A stretch of DNA of 64,000 nucleotides from Lewinella sp050633125 (GTDB taxonomy: Bacteria; Bacteroidota; Bacteroidia; Chitinophagales; Saprospiraceae), in the NCBI RefSeq assembly GCF_050633125.1, contig NZ_JBOEFX010000016.1:35801-99800 (forward strand), read 5' to 3'. Positions 26,383 to 33,764 of the stretch are shown here, piece after piece. Numbering within the stretch: the first letter of the stretch is position 1; every line of letters begins with the position of its first letter. The position numbers were made by a program, and so were the translations under genes. The notes beneath the pieces are model-generated. The model was not told the DNA's origin. It was given only the letters and a program-made list of their open reading frames with translations, and ran no database searches.

Positions 26383-26778
26383 TTACGCAAGCGGTTTCGC
26401 CTGGGTATTTTGATAGTAGTTAATTTTCATCTGAAACATTTCTGCCATTTTCTCTGCCCGCCACTTGGCTTCCGTTGCCTTTCCGCCCAAAAAGTATTCA
26501 TCTACAGTTTCAAAAAACAACTGTTTCCAACGATCAAAATGAGCGGCCTCTACAGGTAACTGAGCATGAGGAGGAAAGGGGCTACCATAATAGGTGTGTT
26601 CCTTCAAAAGAACTGTTTGCCAAAAGCGGTACATCTTTTCTAGGTGTTCCCCCCAGCGGTCTTGAATGACCTTATTGAAAACCTCCCCCAGTAAATCGTC
26701 TTGGCGAATTTTCTCGTAAAATGTATCTACAAGTATCCGTATGTCTTCTATGTTTGAAATATCTTTTATATCCTTCAT
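26383..26778 (-). CDS. Group III truncated haemoglobin
   Basis: The 131-residue protein fits the group III globin family. The proximal histidine is H80 in 'AAHFDRWKQLF', followed by the group III H-x-x-R-W hallmark (W84). Earlier, 'LVDTFYEKIRQDDLLGEVFN' and 'RWGEHLEKMYRFWQTVLL' match helices B to E. Group III globins bind O2 or NO and are linked to nitrosative stress. It lies directly downstream of an Rrf2 regulator on the same strand, and both have a similar motif in their upstream regions. It should be cytosolic. Confidence 0.93.
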   Translation of the reverse strand: MKDIKDISNIEDIRILVDTFYEKIRQDDLLGEVFNKVIQDRWGEHLEKMYRFWQTVLLKEHTYYGSPFPPHAQLPVEAAHFDRWKQLFFETVDEYFLGGKATEAKWRAEKMAEMFQMKINYYQNTQAKPLA

Positions 26779-26784
26779 TTATAT

Positions 26785-26799
26785 TGGATGTTTTTGTCT
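26785..26799 (-). promoter_or_regulatory. Candidate Rrf2 operator before the globin gene
   Basis: Read on the minus strand, AGACAAAAACATCCA starts 21 bases before the globin ATG. It resembles GGACAAAAATGTCTG in the Rrf2 gene's upstream region (27361-27375), sharing GACAAAAA-YR-TC. Confidence 0.4.
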
Positions 26800-26835
26800 G
26801 ATTTATTGTCAAACAAGGGATGAGAAATAAAAAAT

Positions 26836-26852
26836 CTACGCAAAGGGCGTAG
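26836..26852 (-). terminator. Intrinsic terminator of the Rrf2 gene
   Basis: Read on the minus strand, stem CTACGC / GCGTAG with a 5-base loop is followed by ATTTTTTATTT. It lies 35 bases past the Rrf2 stop. A closely related sequence acts as terminator at 44797-44823. Confidence 0.75.
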
Positions 26853-26886
26853 CGAGCTGTGTATATTGTTTTGTAAATCCCCTAAA

Positions 26887-27321
26887 TTACCTCTTCAAAA
26901 AAGCCAGCCCGCTGTGGAGTTCGTTGGCTAAACCTTGCACTGTCGTTACTTCAAGCATTTGTTTCAGATCATCCCGAATTGCTTTGAACTGGAAGTGCAT
27001 TGGACAAGGTTTGGATTCATTGCAATTCTTCAGCCCCAAACCGCATCCTTTGTAAATATTGTCACCATCAATGGCATCTACAATTTCACTTAGCGTAATT
27101 GTAGAAAGCTTGGATTTAGAAATTTCATAGCCCCCTGTTGGTCCCTTTATTGAAAGGATTATTCCGTTTCGAGCTAATGATTGTAAGATTTTCCCCGTGA
27201 ATGCTACAGGTGAATCAATTGCTTTGGCTACTTCCTTCAAGCTACTGCGCTGATCTTTCTCCGACAAGCGAGCAAGATGAATAGTCGCCCTTATACCGTA
27301 TTCACACGCTTTTGAAAACAT
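26887..27321 (-). CDS. Rrf2-family transcriptional regulator, probably Fe-S
   Basis: The protein has 144 residues. The winged-helix DNA-binding part is clear: 'FSKACEYGIRATIHLA' and 'KEVAKAIDSPVAFTGKILQSLARNGII', with the wing 'SIKGPTGGY'. Three cysteines, C93, C100 and C106, sit where NsrR and IscR bind an iron-sulphur cluster ('KGCGLGLKNCNESKPCPMH'). The following gene is a group III globin, which fits NO sensing. The likely role is a repressor of NO/redox response, NsrR-like; this is inference from family and context. The upstream dyad (27361-27375) could be its own operator. Confidence 0.9.
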   Translation of the reverse strand: MFSKACEYGIRATIHLARLSEKDQRSSLKEVAKAIDSPVAFTGKILQSLARNGIILSIKGPTGGYEISKSKLSTITLSEIVDAIDGDNIYKGCGLGLKNCNESKPCPMHFQFKAIRDDLKQMLEVTTVQGLANELHSGLAFLKR

Positions 27322-27360
27322 GTACTAAATTTTCGTAAAAGTAAAGAGAAAATGCTTTTC

Positions 27361-27375
27361 GGACAAAAATGTCTG
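27361..27375 (-). promoter_or_regulatory. Candidate Rrf2 autoregulatory operator
   Basis: GGACAAAAATGTCTG is an imperfect dyad (GACA / TGTC) ~40 bases before the Rrf2 ATG at 27321. A related site precedes the globin gene. Confidence 0.45.
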
Positions 27376-27438
27376 CTATGTTTTTTTTAAGGCCAAGGCT
27401 AACAAAAGTGCAAACCTTAAAACAAAGTGAAAATCAGA

Positions 27439-27942
27439 TCAAGAAATTATCTCCCAAATTTTATCCTCACTATTGAGAGCCGCTTGGAGTTCTTCCATAT
27501 TTTGGCAACCAATAAAGTACAGACCTCCATCTTTAGTCTCAATCATCAGGCCATTACGACCATCTAGAGAATAGAATTGCTCATCGGTGAGCGTAGCTTT
27601 GGGCCTTTGCCACTTGGCGGAGTTTGGAGTTTTGACTAAAGTACAGGATTCAATGTCGTCCCATGCAATTTTCTTAGACGTCTCTGTGATGCTTTTAAAT
27701 TGAAATTTGATCTTTTTATCCGTTATCTTAAGTTTATAGCGTAGGCTGGTTAGTAACCACCAGATAGTGTACCCTATCCCCGCTGCCAGAACCAGGCAGG
27801 CAATGCTATAAACGACGGTAACATCGGGCTGCCAAAAAACAGAAGCTGCTCCATAAAGGAGGCCAACTGTAGCCAAGGAAAGTAGAGCAATAACAAACCA
27901 ATCATGGAATTGCTGTTTTTCCTGATATAATTTCTTTGCCAT
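27439..27942 (-). CDS. Small two-TM membrane protein, PH-like
   Basis: The protein has 167 residues with two hydrophobic segments at ~15-35 ('WFVIALLSLATVGLLYGAA') and ~42-65 ('VVYSIACLVLAAGIGYTIWWLL'). The remaining ~100 residues are beta-rich with 'YKLKITDKKIKFQF' and 'IAWDDIESCTLVKTP', the strand pattern of membrane-linked PH-like domains. It is probably an inner-membrane protein with a cytosolic domain. It is hypothetical. It is separated from the Rrf2 gene by ~117 bases and may be transcribed alone. Confidence 0.6.
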   Translation of the reverse strand: MAKKLYQEKQQFHDWFVIALLSLATVGLLYGAASVFWQPDVTVVYSIACLVLAAGIGYTIWWLLTSLRYKLKITDKKIKFQFKSITETSKKIAWDDIESCTLVKTPNSAKWQRPKATLTDEQFYSLDGRNGLMIETKDGGLYFIGCQNMEELQAALNSEDKIWEIIS

Positions 27943-28055
27943 TTTAGTTGATTTTGGGTGCCCAGCATTGTTCGGGCTATTTTATGAAAATAGACATTTT
28001 TTGAAGAATAAACAAAAGGAGCAAGTGGGTTGATTACAATAACAATTCAAGAAGG

Positions 28056-28754
28056 TTAATATTTATTACTTTCTTCAATATTTTCCTGAAAGTACAATTT
28101 TCTATTTGTCCAATCGAATGCACAAAGCTGGCCCAAGCCATTTTGTTTTTGTTCTGCTAGAAATGCTCCCCCATCAATATTGATGATTTGCTTTTCTTCT
28201 AACTCCTCAAGTTGCCTTTCGATTTCTTTCCTGGTTTGCGGAGTATGCCCGTGAATGATTACCCTTTTACCCAACCACTGATAATCAATATTCTTATACC
28301 AGTCTCTGATCCAGATCAAATTCTCCTTAGAGTGAAACGGATTTTCATTGCTAAAATCTAACCCGGCATGTACCGCAATAAAACCATGCGCTTCCTTGTA
28401 GAAAGGCAATTCGTTGCAGAAATCAAAGTACGGCGTAGGTAATTCTTCTAAACGTTCTATGCCAAAGCTTCTCTTCAAGGCTTCGTCTGCCATATCCTTC
28501 CAACCTTTGATTGTCTCTGACAGATAATCATGAATCAACATCTGCTCGTGATTACCCCGCAATATCGTCAGTGCAAATTCGGCACTTCTAAGCTCGCCAA
28601 TCCTATCAATGACGCCTTTTGAATGTGGTCCTCGGTCAATATAGTCGCCCAGTAAAATAAGATGGTCGCCCTTTTTTAATGACAACTTATCGAGCAGTTC
28701 ATTAAAAGTATTTAAACAACCGTGAATGTCGCTTATGAATATTTTCCGGGGCAT
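28056..28754 (-). CDS. Metallophosphoesterase, PrpA/PPP-type serine/threonine phosphatase
   Basis: The 232-residue protein has all dinuclear-metal PPP motifs: 'ISDIHGC' (D-x-H), 'LLGDYIDRGPHS' (G-D-x-x-D-R-G), 'ILRGNHEQML' (R-G-N-H-E) and the later 'IIHGHTPQ' histidine motif. 'AVHAGLDF' supports the family. It is of the bacterial PrpA/PrpB or lambda-phosphatase type and likely acts on phosphoproteins or small phosphate compounds. It stands alone between a membrane protein gene and the tRNA. Substrate unknown. Confidence 0.9.
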   Translation of the reverse strand: MPRKIFISDIHGCLNTFNELLDKLSLKKGDHLILLGDYIDRGPHSKGVIDRIGELRSAEFALTILRGNHEQMLIHDYLSETIKGWKDMADEALKRSFGIERLEELPTPYFDFCNELPFYKEAHGFIAVHAGLDFSNENPFHSKENLIWIRDWYKNIDYQWLGKRVIIHGHTPQTRKEIERQLEELEEKQIINIDGGAFLAEQKQNGLGQLCAFDWTNRKLYFQENIEESNKY

Positions 28755-28901
28755 TTTACGAAGTGGTTAGGGGTTCACTCTAATAAGGTTAAACAATCTC
28801 TATTGCCTTATTTTCACTAACCATGATGAGGTTAAAAAAAATCCCTGTAGGCTTCCTTTTATTGAAGAAACCTCAATAAAAGGACAATATCAAAAACACA
28901 A

Positions 28902-28931
28902 AAGCCCGATAATCTAACGATTATCAGGCTT
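28902..28931 (-). terminator. Terminator after the initiator tRNA
   Basis: The stem AAGCCCGATAATC / GATTATCAGGCTT (one mismatch, 4-base loop) follows the tRNA by ~10 bases on the minus strand, with TTTGTGTTTTTG downstream. A second perfect 11-bp hairpin is at 28855-28883. Confidence 0.8.
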
Positions 28932-28940
28932 CTGATTCTG

Positions 28941-29042
28941 TAGCGGAGGCAGGACTTGAACCTGCGACCTTCGGGTTATGAGCCCGACGANNNNNNNNNN
29001 NNNNNNNNNNNNNNGACGAGCTACCAACTGCTCCACTCCGCG
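28941..29042 (-). tRNA. Initiator tRNA-Met (CAT), interrupted by an assembly gap
   Basis: On the minus strand the two halves form a full cloverleaf: acceptor CGCGGAG / CTCCGCT, D-arm with GAGC / GCTC, anticodon loop CTCATAA, T-arm GCAGG / CCTGC with TTCAAGT loop. Anticodon is CAT. Position 1 is C and faces T at 72, so the first pair is unpaired, and the anticodon stem has three G-C pairs (GGG / CCC). Both are initiator hallmarks. Between the halves are 24 N and the five bases GACGA are present on both sides. Removing N and one copy leaves exactly 73 bases, the length of a normal tRNA without CCA. CCA is not encoded. Confidence 0.9.
28991..29014. other. Assembly gap (24 N) inside the tRNA
   Basis: The bases flanking the gap are the same five, GACGA, on both sides. 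A continuous tRNA needs only one copy, so the contig ends overlap and the gap has no real missing sequence. Confidence 0.9.
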
Positions 29043-29240
29043 ATATTAGACCTACAAAGCGCAGTTTTTGTACATTTACAAGCCTGCTGTTCCTCTGTGG
29101 GTTTGCAAATATAAGGGGATTTTAATTACCGCACAAGCCCCTTGTGAAAAAACCTTCTACCCTAACTGATCCAAATCAACAAAGAAGACTTTAAACCACT
29201 ACTAGACAGACCGTTGTCCAAAATAAAAAATACAATTATT

Positions 29241-31682
29241 TTATTTGACTACTACAATTTTACGCGTTGGAATAAGGTACTCCCCTACTTGGGCTTTTAG
29301 CCAATAAATTCCCGCAGGCAATTGTTCCATATCTAAATCTACCTCTACATAACCAGCTGTTAAAGAAAGTACACCAGTTTGTAGCAGCTGTCCACCAGCC
29401 TGAAAAAGTTGCCATTGCCCTTTTGCGGCAACCGGACGAGGAAGACGAAACTGTAATTGCGTGCGTCCGAAATTAGGGTTTGGAACAACCTGTAGAGAGA
29501 ACGCTTCTGCCCCTAGCGGCATTTCTGTACTTACAGGCTTCATATTTCGCTCCTGAAAAACAAGGTCGTCCATATAAAACCCATCTGGATTAATATAGGT
29601 ATCGCTAACCATCAAAAAACGTAAACGCAGCTGGTCTCCGTTTATTAAAAAAGGTGTCAAATCTACAGATTCTTCAACCCATTCGTTTTGCTGCCCTTCC
29701 CAGATAGGTTCATCTGTAGCTTGGACCTCTGATCCAGTGACAGTATAACGCCCGCAAGCCGGAATCCACTCCCCTTCATTAACTTGAAACTGGAGTTGTG
29801 CCCAGTCATAAAAAGGTTCAATATCCCACTTCGCCCAAAAGTTCAGGCGGTATTCTTCGGCTTCTCCAACGAGAATTGGTTCATTCAAAGTAATTTGTGC
29901 GAAGCTGTTGTTTGGGTAATCCGAATAGGGAGAATCAGTTAAAGCATTAGGACTAGAAATAAAATCTTCATCGGTCAAGCCCCAGCCCTCATTTATTGTC
30001 CATTGATCTAGGTCAGGAAAATCTTCTTCATACACCTCTATATCTAAGTAACCACCGTAAACTTTACTCACGGTGTCCCTGCGTATAAAGGAACCATTGT
30101 CGATAGTCAATTCAAACTGTAATTCCGTACCATGCGCTATAGCGCCAGTAATGCCCAGTGCAAAACTATCTAAGGCAGTATCATTCTCTGCCAGATTAAA
30201 ACTCATAGGTTCTTCTATAACCTGAATTAAATCATTTTGCAAACTGGTAAGATTAACACTTAGCGGGCCATTTTCACGGCCAAATCGTTGTACTTGAAAA
30301 CGCAAAAACTGGTAATCATCTTTAATTTCAACCTGGGTAGGATCAACCTGAGCGACAGCTGCTATATGAGGTGTATTTGCCGCCATGAGATTCATCCACA
30401 TCGATGCTCTACAATTGGGAATTATAGCTTCGCGCACAGGCCAAAAACCACCGTCAGGCCCCTCCTCACCGATCTCCGGTGTCATCGAAAAGATACGAGG
30501 CTTCTCTGTGGTTTCTCCGTACATCCAATCATCAGAATCGCCATTAACCACGTACCCAACAGTTTCAGAGCCCGTGCCACTAAGGTAATCGTTTTGCAGG
30601 GTCATAACTTTGGCTAAAGCATTAAAGGTTGGCGCATCAGTAGTAGGTGAATCACTGTACCCCCAGGGGTAAATTAGTAGATCCCCATAGGTATGATAAT
30701 TAAGCGCTACGATAAATTCATGCGCTTGGCAAAATGCTCTAACAGCCTGTGTCTCTGGTTCTGAAAATGCTTCCGTACCCCGATAAGTAGAAGAACTAGG
30801 ATTTGGAGACGATCCTTCATCATCGAATCCCCACTGAAAGCCATAATTTCGATTGAGGTCCACTCCGGTAGAGCCATCGCCATTATCGCGGAAATTCTTT
30901 CGCCACATCCCACCTCCATCAGGCTCAGTGGTTTCATTAAAAATATAACCATCTGGGTTGATACAAGGCAAAAAATACAACTCCGTATTGTCAACGAGGT
31001 AACGTACTTCTGGGTCACTCTCGTAATTTTCCAACAGATACCACATATAAAAGACCATCTGCGTCAAGCTATTAGGCTCTCGGGCATGATGCAGTGCCGT
31101 GTACAGTACTTCAGGCTCTACAGATTCATCCGTGTCTGGGTTGTCACTGATACGCATCCAGTAGATCGGCCGCCCTTGATGAGAAACAATTGATGGCGAA
31201 ACAATTCGTCGGGAAGTGATCAGGTTAGGGTAAAGCAAGCGCATCGAGTCCAGGATGTCCAACATCTCTTGGTAGCGGTAGAATCCTGCCATATCCCCTA
31301 AGCGAAAATTACTTGGAATGGGGTATTCTGTTACGGAGCTATTGGAAATATCTGGGCAACTAAGCCCTCCACTGCGAGCGTTATCCTGATAAGCCTGCCG
31401 ACGAACAGGGTCGCTGTAAAAGTCCTGCACATCCCGAATGAGTACTTCGTAGATGAACCCCGCTTCTGCTAACCTATTTAAATCCGTGCTGGAAAAATCA
31501 TTGGTAAGATGCCGATGAGGGACGTATTCGCCATGGTCGGTTTCCACCCCTAGCGCACTCAACTCTTGGATAGTATGCCCTTCAAGGCGTACCCTGGCCC
31601 GGTGGTAAGTATCCGCATTTTGGGCAAATAACAATTGTGTGCTCAAAATGCAGAGCAAAAGAAGTAAGCTGCTATTATTCAT
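29241..31682 (-). CDS. Exported M14-family zinc carboxypeptidase with T9SS sorting domain
   Basis: The protein has 813 residues. A signal peptide ends near 'LLFAQ' (1-21). The catalytic domain (~115-440) has the zinc ligands H199 and E202 in 'LHHAREPNS', H330 in 'LNYHTYGDLL', substrate-binding 'GVDLNRNYGFQW' and the catalytic glutamate E403 in 'MTPEIGEEG'. Next comes a ~250-residue beta-sandwich region, typical of secreted binding modules. The last ~80 residues form a T9SS type A sorting domain ('VVPNPNFGRTQLQF', 'LPAGIYWLKAQ'). I expect it to be secreted, cutting C-terminal residues from extracellular peptides. Confidence 0.93.
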   Translation of the reverse strand: MNNSSLLLLLCILSTQLLFAQNADTYHRARVRLEGHTIQELSALGVETDHGEYVPHRHLTNDFSSTDLNRLAEAGFIYEVLIRDVQDFYSDPVRRQAYQDNARSGGLSCPDISNSSVTEYPIPSNFRLGDMAGFYRYQEMLDILDSMRLLYPNLITSRRIVSPSIVSHQGRPIYWMRISDNPDTDESVEPEVLYTALHHAREPNSLTQMVFYMWYLLENYESDPEVRYLVDNTELYFLPCINPDGYIFNETTEPDGGGMWRKNFRDNGDGSTGVDLNRNYGFQWGFDDEGSSPNPSSSTYRGTEAFSEPETQAVRAFCQAHEFIVALNYHTYGDLLIYPWGYSDSPTTDAPTFNALAKVMTLQNDYLSGTGSETVGYVVNGDSDDWMYGETTEKPRIFSMTPEIGEEGPDGGFWPVREAIIPNCRASMWMNLMAANTPHIAAVAQVDPTQVEIKDDYQFLRFQVQRFGRENGPLSVNLTSLQNDLIQVIEEPMSFNLAENDTALDSFALGITGAIAHGTELQFELTIDNGSFIRRDTVSKVYGGYLDIEVYEEDFPDLDQWTINEGWGLTDEDFISSPNALTDSPYSDYPNNSFAQITLNEPILVGEAEEYRLNFWAKWDIEPFYDWAQLQFQVNEGEWIPACGRYTVTGSEVQATDEPIWEGQQNEWVEESVDLTPFLINGDQLRLRFLMVSDTYINPDGFYMDDLVFQERNMKPVSTEMPLGAEAFSLQVVPNPNFGRTQLQFRLPRPVAAKGQWQLFQAGGQLLQTGVLSLTAGYVEVDLDMEQLPAGIYWLKAQVGEYLIPTRKIVVVK

Positions 31683-32062
31683 GGCTTTGAAGTAGGATGT
31701 TGAAAATTCCGGCGACGAAACTACTACTTATTTTATTCGATTGCGAATGCTATTTGGGAGAATGTCGTATTGGCTGCGGTACTCCCCCGGAAAGCCGGAG
31801 TCGTGGTAGTGCTCATTCCGATGTATCGGAATTCACGGGAGTGCTCGCTACGCTCGCGGGGGATTAGCTGCGCGAATGGTGGTGCTCGCCGCGCTCACAG
31901 GTGAGGCACTCAACTTCAACAAATAGTCTCTGGTAATCCCGTTTAAACCGCGAGCGCAGCGAGCACTAACGCGAGGCGAAGCCGAGTACGCACCGTGAAC
32001 CCGAGTATCAGGATGAACACTAACCGCGAGTGAAACGAGCACCACCACAAGGCAACGCCGAC
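31683..32062. repeat. Non-coding stretch with five degenerate 19-base palindromic repeats
   Basis: Five related units fit CCGCGAGYGNARCGAGCAC: 31841-31859 and 31882-31901 on the minus strand, then 31948-31966, 31970-31989 and 32024-32042 on the plus strand. The copies at 31841 and 31948 differ at one position and are inverted, so they can pair over ~100 bases. A short hairpin, ATTCCGATGTATCGGAAT, sits at 31815-31832. No gene is apparent. The position, between a peptidase start and a ferredoxin stop on the same strand, suggests a transcript 3' end or an intergenic repeat family. Confidence 0.7.
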
Positions 32063-32386
32063 TTAAACCTCCTCGTCTTCAGGCGCCAGCTTGACCTTGA
32101 GGCCATCCATCTCATCGACCAATTTAAGTTGGCACCCCAGGCGCGAGTTATCCTCTACGAAGAAGGCCTGATCCAGCATATCTTCTTCGTCTTCCGACAT
32201 TGTATGAAGTTCATGATCCGTTAAAACGTAACAATGGCAAGTAGAACAGAGTGCCATCCCTCCACAAGTTCCCTTTACGGGTAGTTCATAAGCCTTACAC
32301 AATTCCATGAGATTCATGTTCATGTCGGTAGGGGCTTCTAAAATATGCTCTTGATCAGCTCGGTCAACAACGGTTATCTTGATCAT
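32063..32386 (-). CDS. Adrenodoxin-type [2Fe-2S] ferredoxin
   Basis: The 107-residue protein carries one [2Fe-2S] cluster held by C41, C47, C50 and C85: the spacing C-x5-C-x2-C-x34-C is that of adrenodoxin/Isc-type ferredoxins ('GTCGGMALCSTCHCYV', 'RLGCQL'). It also has the acidic helix 'SEDEEDMLD' which in this class contacts the redox partner. It is soluble and works in electron transfer, perhaps for Fe-S assembly. It is transcribed opposite the lipoprotein pair that starts 36 bases away, so the two directions share a short promoter region. Confidence 0.95.
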   Translation of the reverse strand: MIKITVVDRADQEHILEAPTDMNMNLMELCKAYELPVKGTCGGMALCSTCHCYVLTDHELHTMSEDEEDMLDQAFFVEDNSRLGCQLKLVDEMDGLKVKLAPEDEEV

Positions 32387-32422
32387 TTTTATTACTTTGG
32401 GGGTGCAAAAATAAGGAAACCT

Positions 32423-32779
32423 GTGAATAAAAGATATTTAGTTCCTCTCTGCCTTTTGGGGCTTTTACTTCTAACCAGCTGCCAAACCCACAGTGTACTC
32501 TCCAGTCCGTTGGTTAAAGGCAGCACCTACCCAGCAGTGTCGCCGGAGAAGGTAGCTGTTTATGCTACCCCTAAAGCTCCAAAATCTTACGAAATAATTG
32601 CAGAACTGGTGGCCATGTGCGATGCGGGGCAGGACGCAGAAGTACCCATACGCATACTGAGGGAAGAAGCCGCAAAAATAGGCGCAGATGCAATCGTAAA
32701 CCTCCGTTTGAATTTCGGCATGGGCTTCTGGATTACCGGCCTCAAGGCTACTGCAACAGCTGTAAAATATAATGACTAA
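32423..32779 (+). CDS. Small lipoprotein, YbjQ/UPF0145-like domain (paralogue 1)
   Basis: The protein has 118 residues from the GTG at 32423 (VNKRYLVPLC...). The longer frame from 32345 overlaps the ferredoxin gene and lacks a signal-like start, so I reject it. The signal peptide ends in 'LLLLTSC', a lipobox. The mature part has 'KSYEIIAELVAMCDAG' and 'REEAAKIGADAIVNLRL', close to the pattern of small heavy-metal-binding/YbjQ-like proteins. It overlaps the next gene by 8 bases and is similar to it, so the pair looks like a tandem duplication. Function is unknown. Confidence 0.65.
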   Translation: MNKRYLVPLCLLGLLLLTSCQTHSVLSSPLVKGSTYPAVSPEKVAVYATPKAPKSYEIIAELVAMCDAGQDAEVPIRILREEAAKIGADAIVNLRLNFGMGFWITGLKATATAVKYND

Positions 32780-33149
32780 AGCCAAACTTGTGAAAAACAC
32801 TTCCACCTTTCCAGCAAAAATCCTATCACTGGGATCACTTTTCCTGCTTCCTTTCCTGTTTTCTGCCTGCAATCTTTATACCTGTTATCTCGAAACCGGA
32901 GCACAGGTTTATCCTCCTACCCAAGCGACAGACATCGAGCTCTACCTGACGACCCCAGACAAAGCATATCTGGTAATCGGTACGGTAACAGCAAATGGCG
33001 CAGACGATAAAAGTGCCATCAACTATCTTAAGAAACGCGTTACTGAAATTGGTGCTGACGCAGTTATCCTCTTAAAACTCGACAAAATGGCATCCTACTC
33101 CCCCAGAGTAGACATCTCAGGAGTGGCCGTGAAATTCGTTGGTGATTAA
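32772..33149 (+). CDS. Small lipoprotein, YbjQ/UPF0145-like domain (paralogue 2)
   Basis: The protein has 125 residues. A signal sequence with hydrophobic 'ILSLGSLFLLPFLFSAC' gives a lipobox cysteine at ~33. The mature part shares the pattern of the preceding gene: 'KAYLVIGTVTANGADD' and 'KKRVTEIGADAVILLKL' versus 'KSYEIIAELVAMCDAG' and 'REEAAKIGADAIVNLRL'. That shared G-A-D-A motif and layout mark them as divergent paralogues in one operon. Its N-terminus is longer and more basic than that of paralogue 1. Membrane-bound, facing the periplasm. Role unknown. Confidence 0.65.
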   Translation: MTKAKLVKNTSTFPAKILSLGSLFLLPFLFSACNLYTCYLETGAQVYPPTQATDIELYLTTPDKAYLVIGTVTANGADDKSAINYLKKRVTEIGADAVILLKLDKMASYSPRVDISGVAVKFVGD

Positions 33150-33159
33150 TGACATTTTT

Positions 33160-33636
33160 CTACCCTCCGTCCCCTACAATATCCAAAGGGCGATCGATAC
33201 TTTCATCCAGTGAAATAAACGTCTCCGTACGCTGGATGCCCTGAATAGGCTGCACCTTGTCATGTAGAACATCCCGCAAATGGCCTGTATCTCGGCAAAC
33301 GATCTTTACAAAGATACTATAGACACCAGTGGTATAATGCGCGCTCACTACTTCAGGAATTCGAGCAAGCTCTTTTGCGACCTGGTCATACAGGGAACTT
33401 TTATCAAGGTATACGCCTAGAAAGGCAACTACATCATAGCCTAGTTGTTCGTAATTAACGGTCAGGTTATAACCTCGAACGATACCAGCATCCTCTAATT
33501 TTTTCATCCTTACATGAATGGTTCCACCCGAGACATAGAGCTCTTTGGCAATTTCAGTGTAAGGTTTTTTGGAATTCTGCATCAACAAGGAGAGAATTTT
33601 GCGGTCCAGATCGTCAATTTCCTTTTCTTTGCTCAT
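33160..33636 (-). CDS. Lrp/AsnC-family transcriptional regulator
   Basis: The 158-residue protein has the standard layout. Residues ~5-60 are the winged helix-turn-helix ('IDDLDRKILSLLMQNSKKPY', 'TEIAKELYVSGGTIHVRMKKLEDAGIV' pattern), and ~65-150 are the ligand-binding RAM domain ('VAFLGVYLDKSSLYDQV', 'EVVSAHYTTGVYSIFVKI'). It is divergent from the S41 protease gene, with 128 bases between the starts, so it could regulate it or itself. Ligand is unknown; leucine-like amino acids are typical for the family. Confidence 0.93.
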   Translation of the reverse strand: MSKEKEIDDLDRKILSLLMQNSKKPYTEIAKELYVSGGTIHVRMKKLEDAGIVRGYNLTVNYEQLGYDVVAFLGVYLDKSSLYDQVAKELARIPEVVSAHYTTGVYSIFVKIVCRDTGHLRDVLHDKVQPIQGIQRTETFISLDESIDRPLDIVGDGG

Positions 33637-33764
33637 TATAAAGTAAGTTCTTCTTTAGAAAGGCTATGTTCTTAAGTCTTTAGGAGAAACAATATTCGTA
33701 ATTTTTTGTATAAATTACATTACTTGCTCGATAACGTGATAAGCGGGCGACTTAATTTTCATGT

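Noticed and set aside
31848..32048. Open frame of 66 codons in the repeat-rich region
   Set aside because: It is made of the short palindromic repeats themselves and has no domain or signal features.
31683..32062. CRISPR array
   Set aside because: The repeats are in both orientations, differ in spacing and lack uniform spacers and cas genes, so they are not a CRISPR array.
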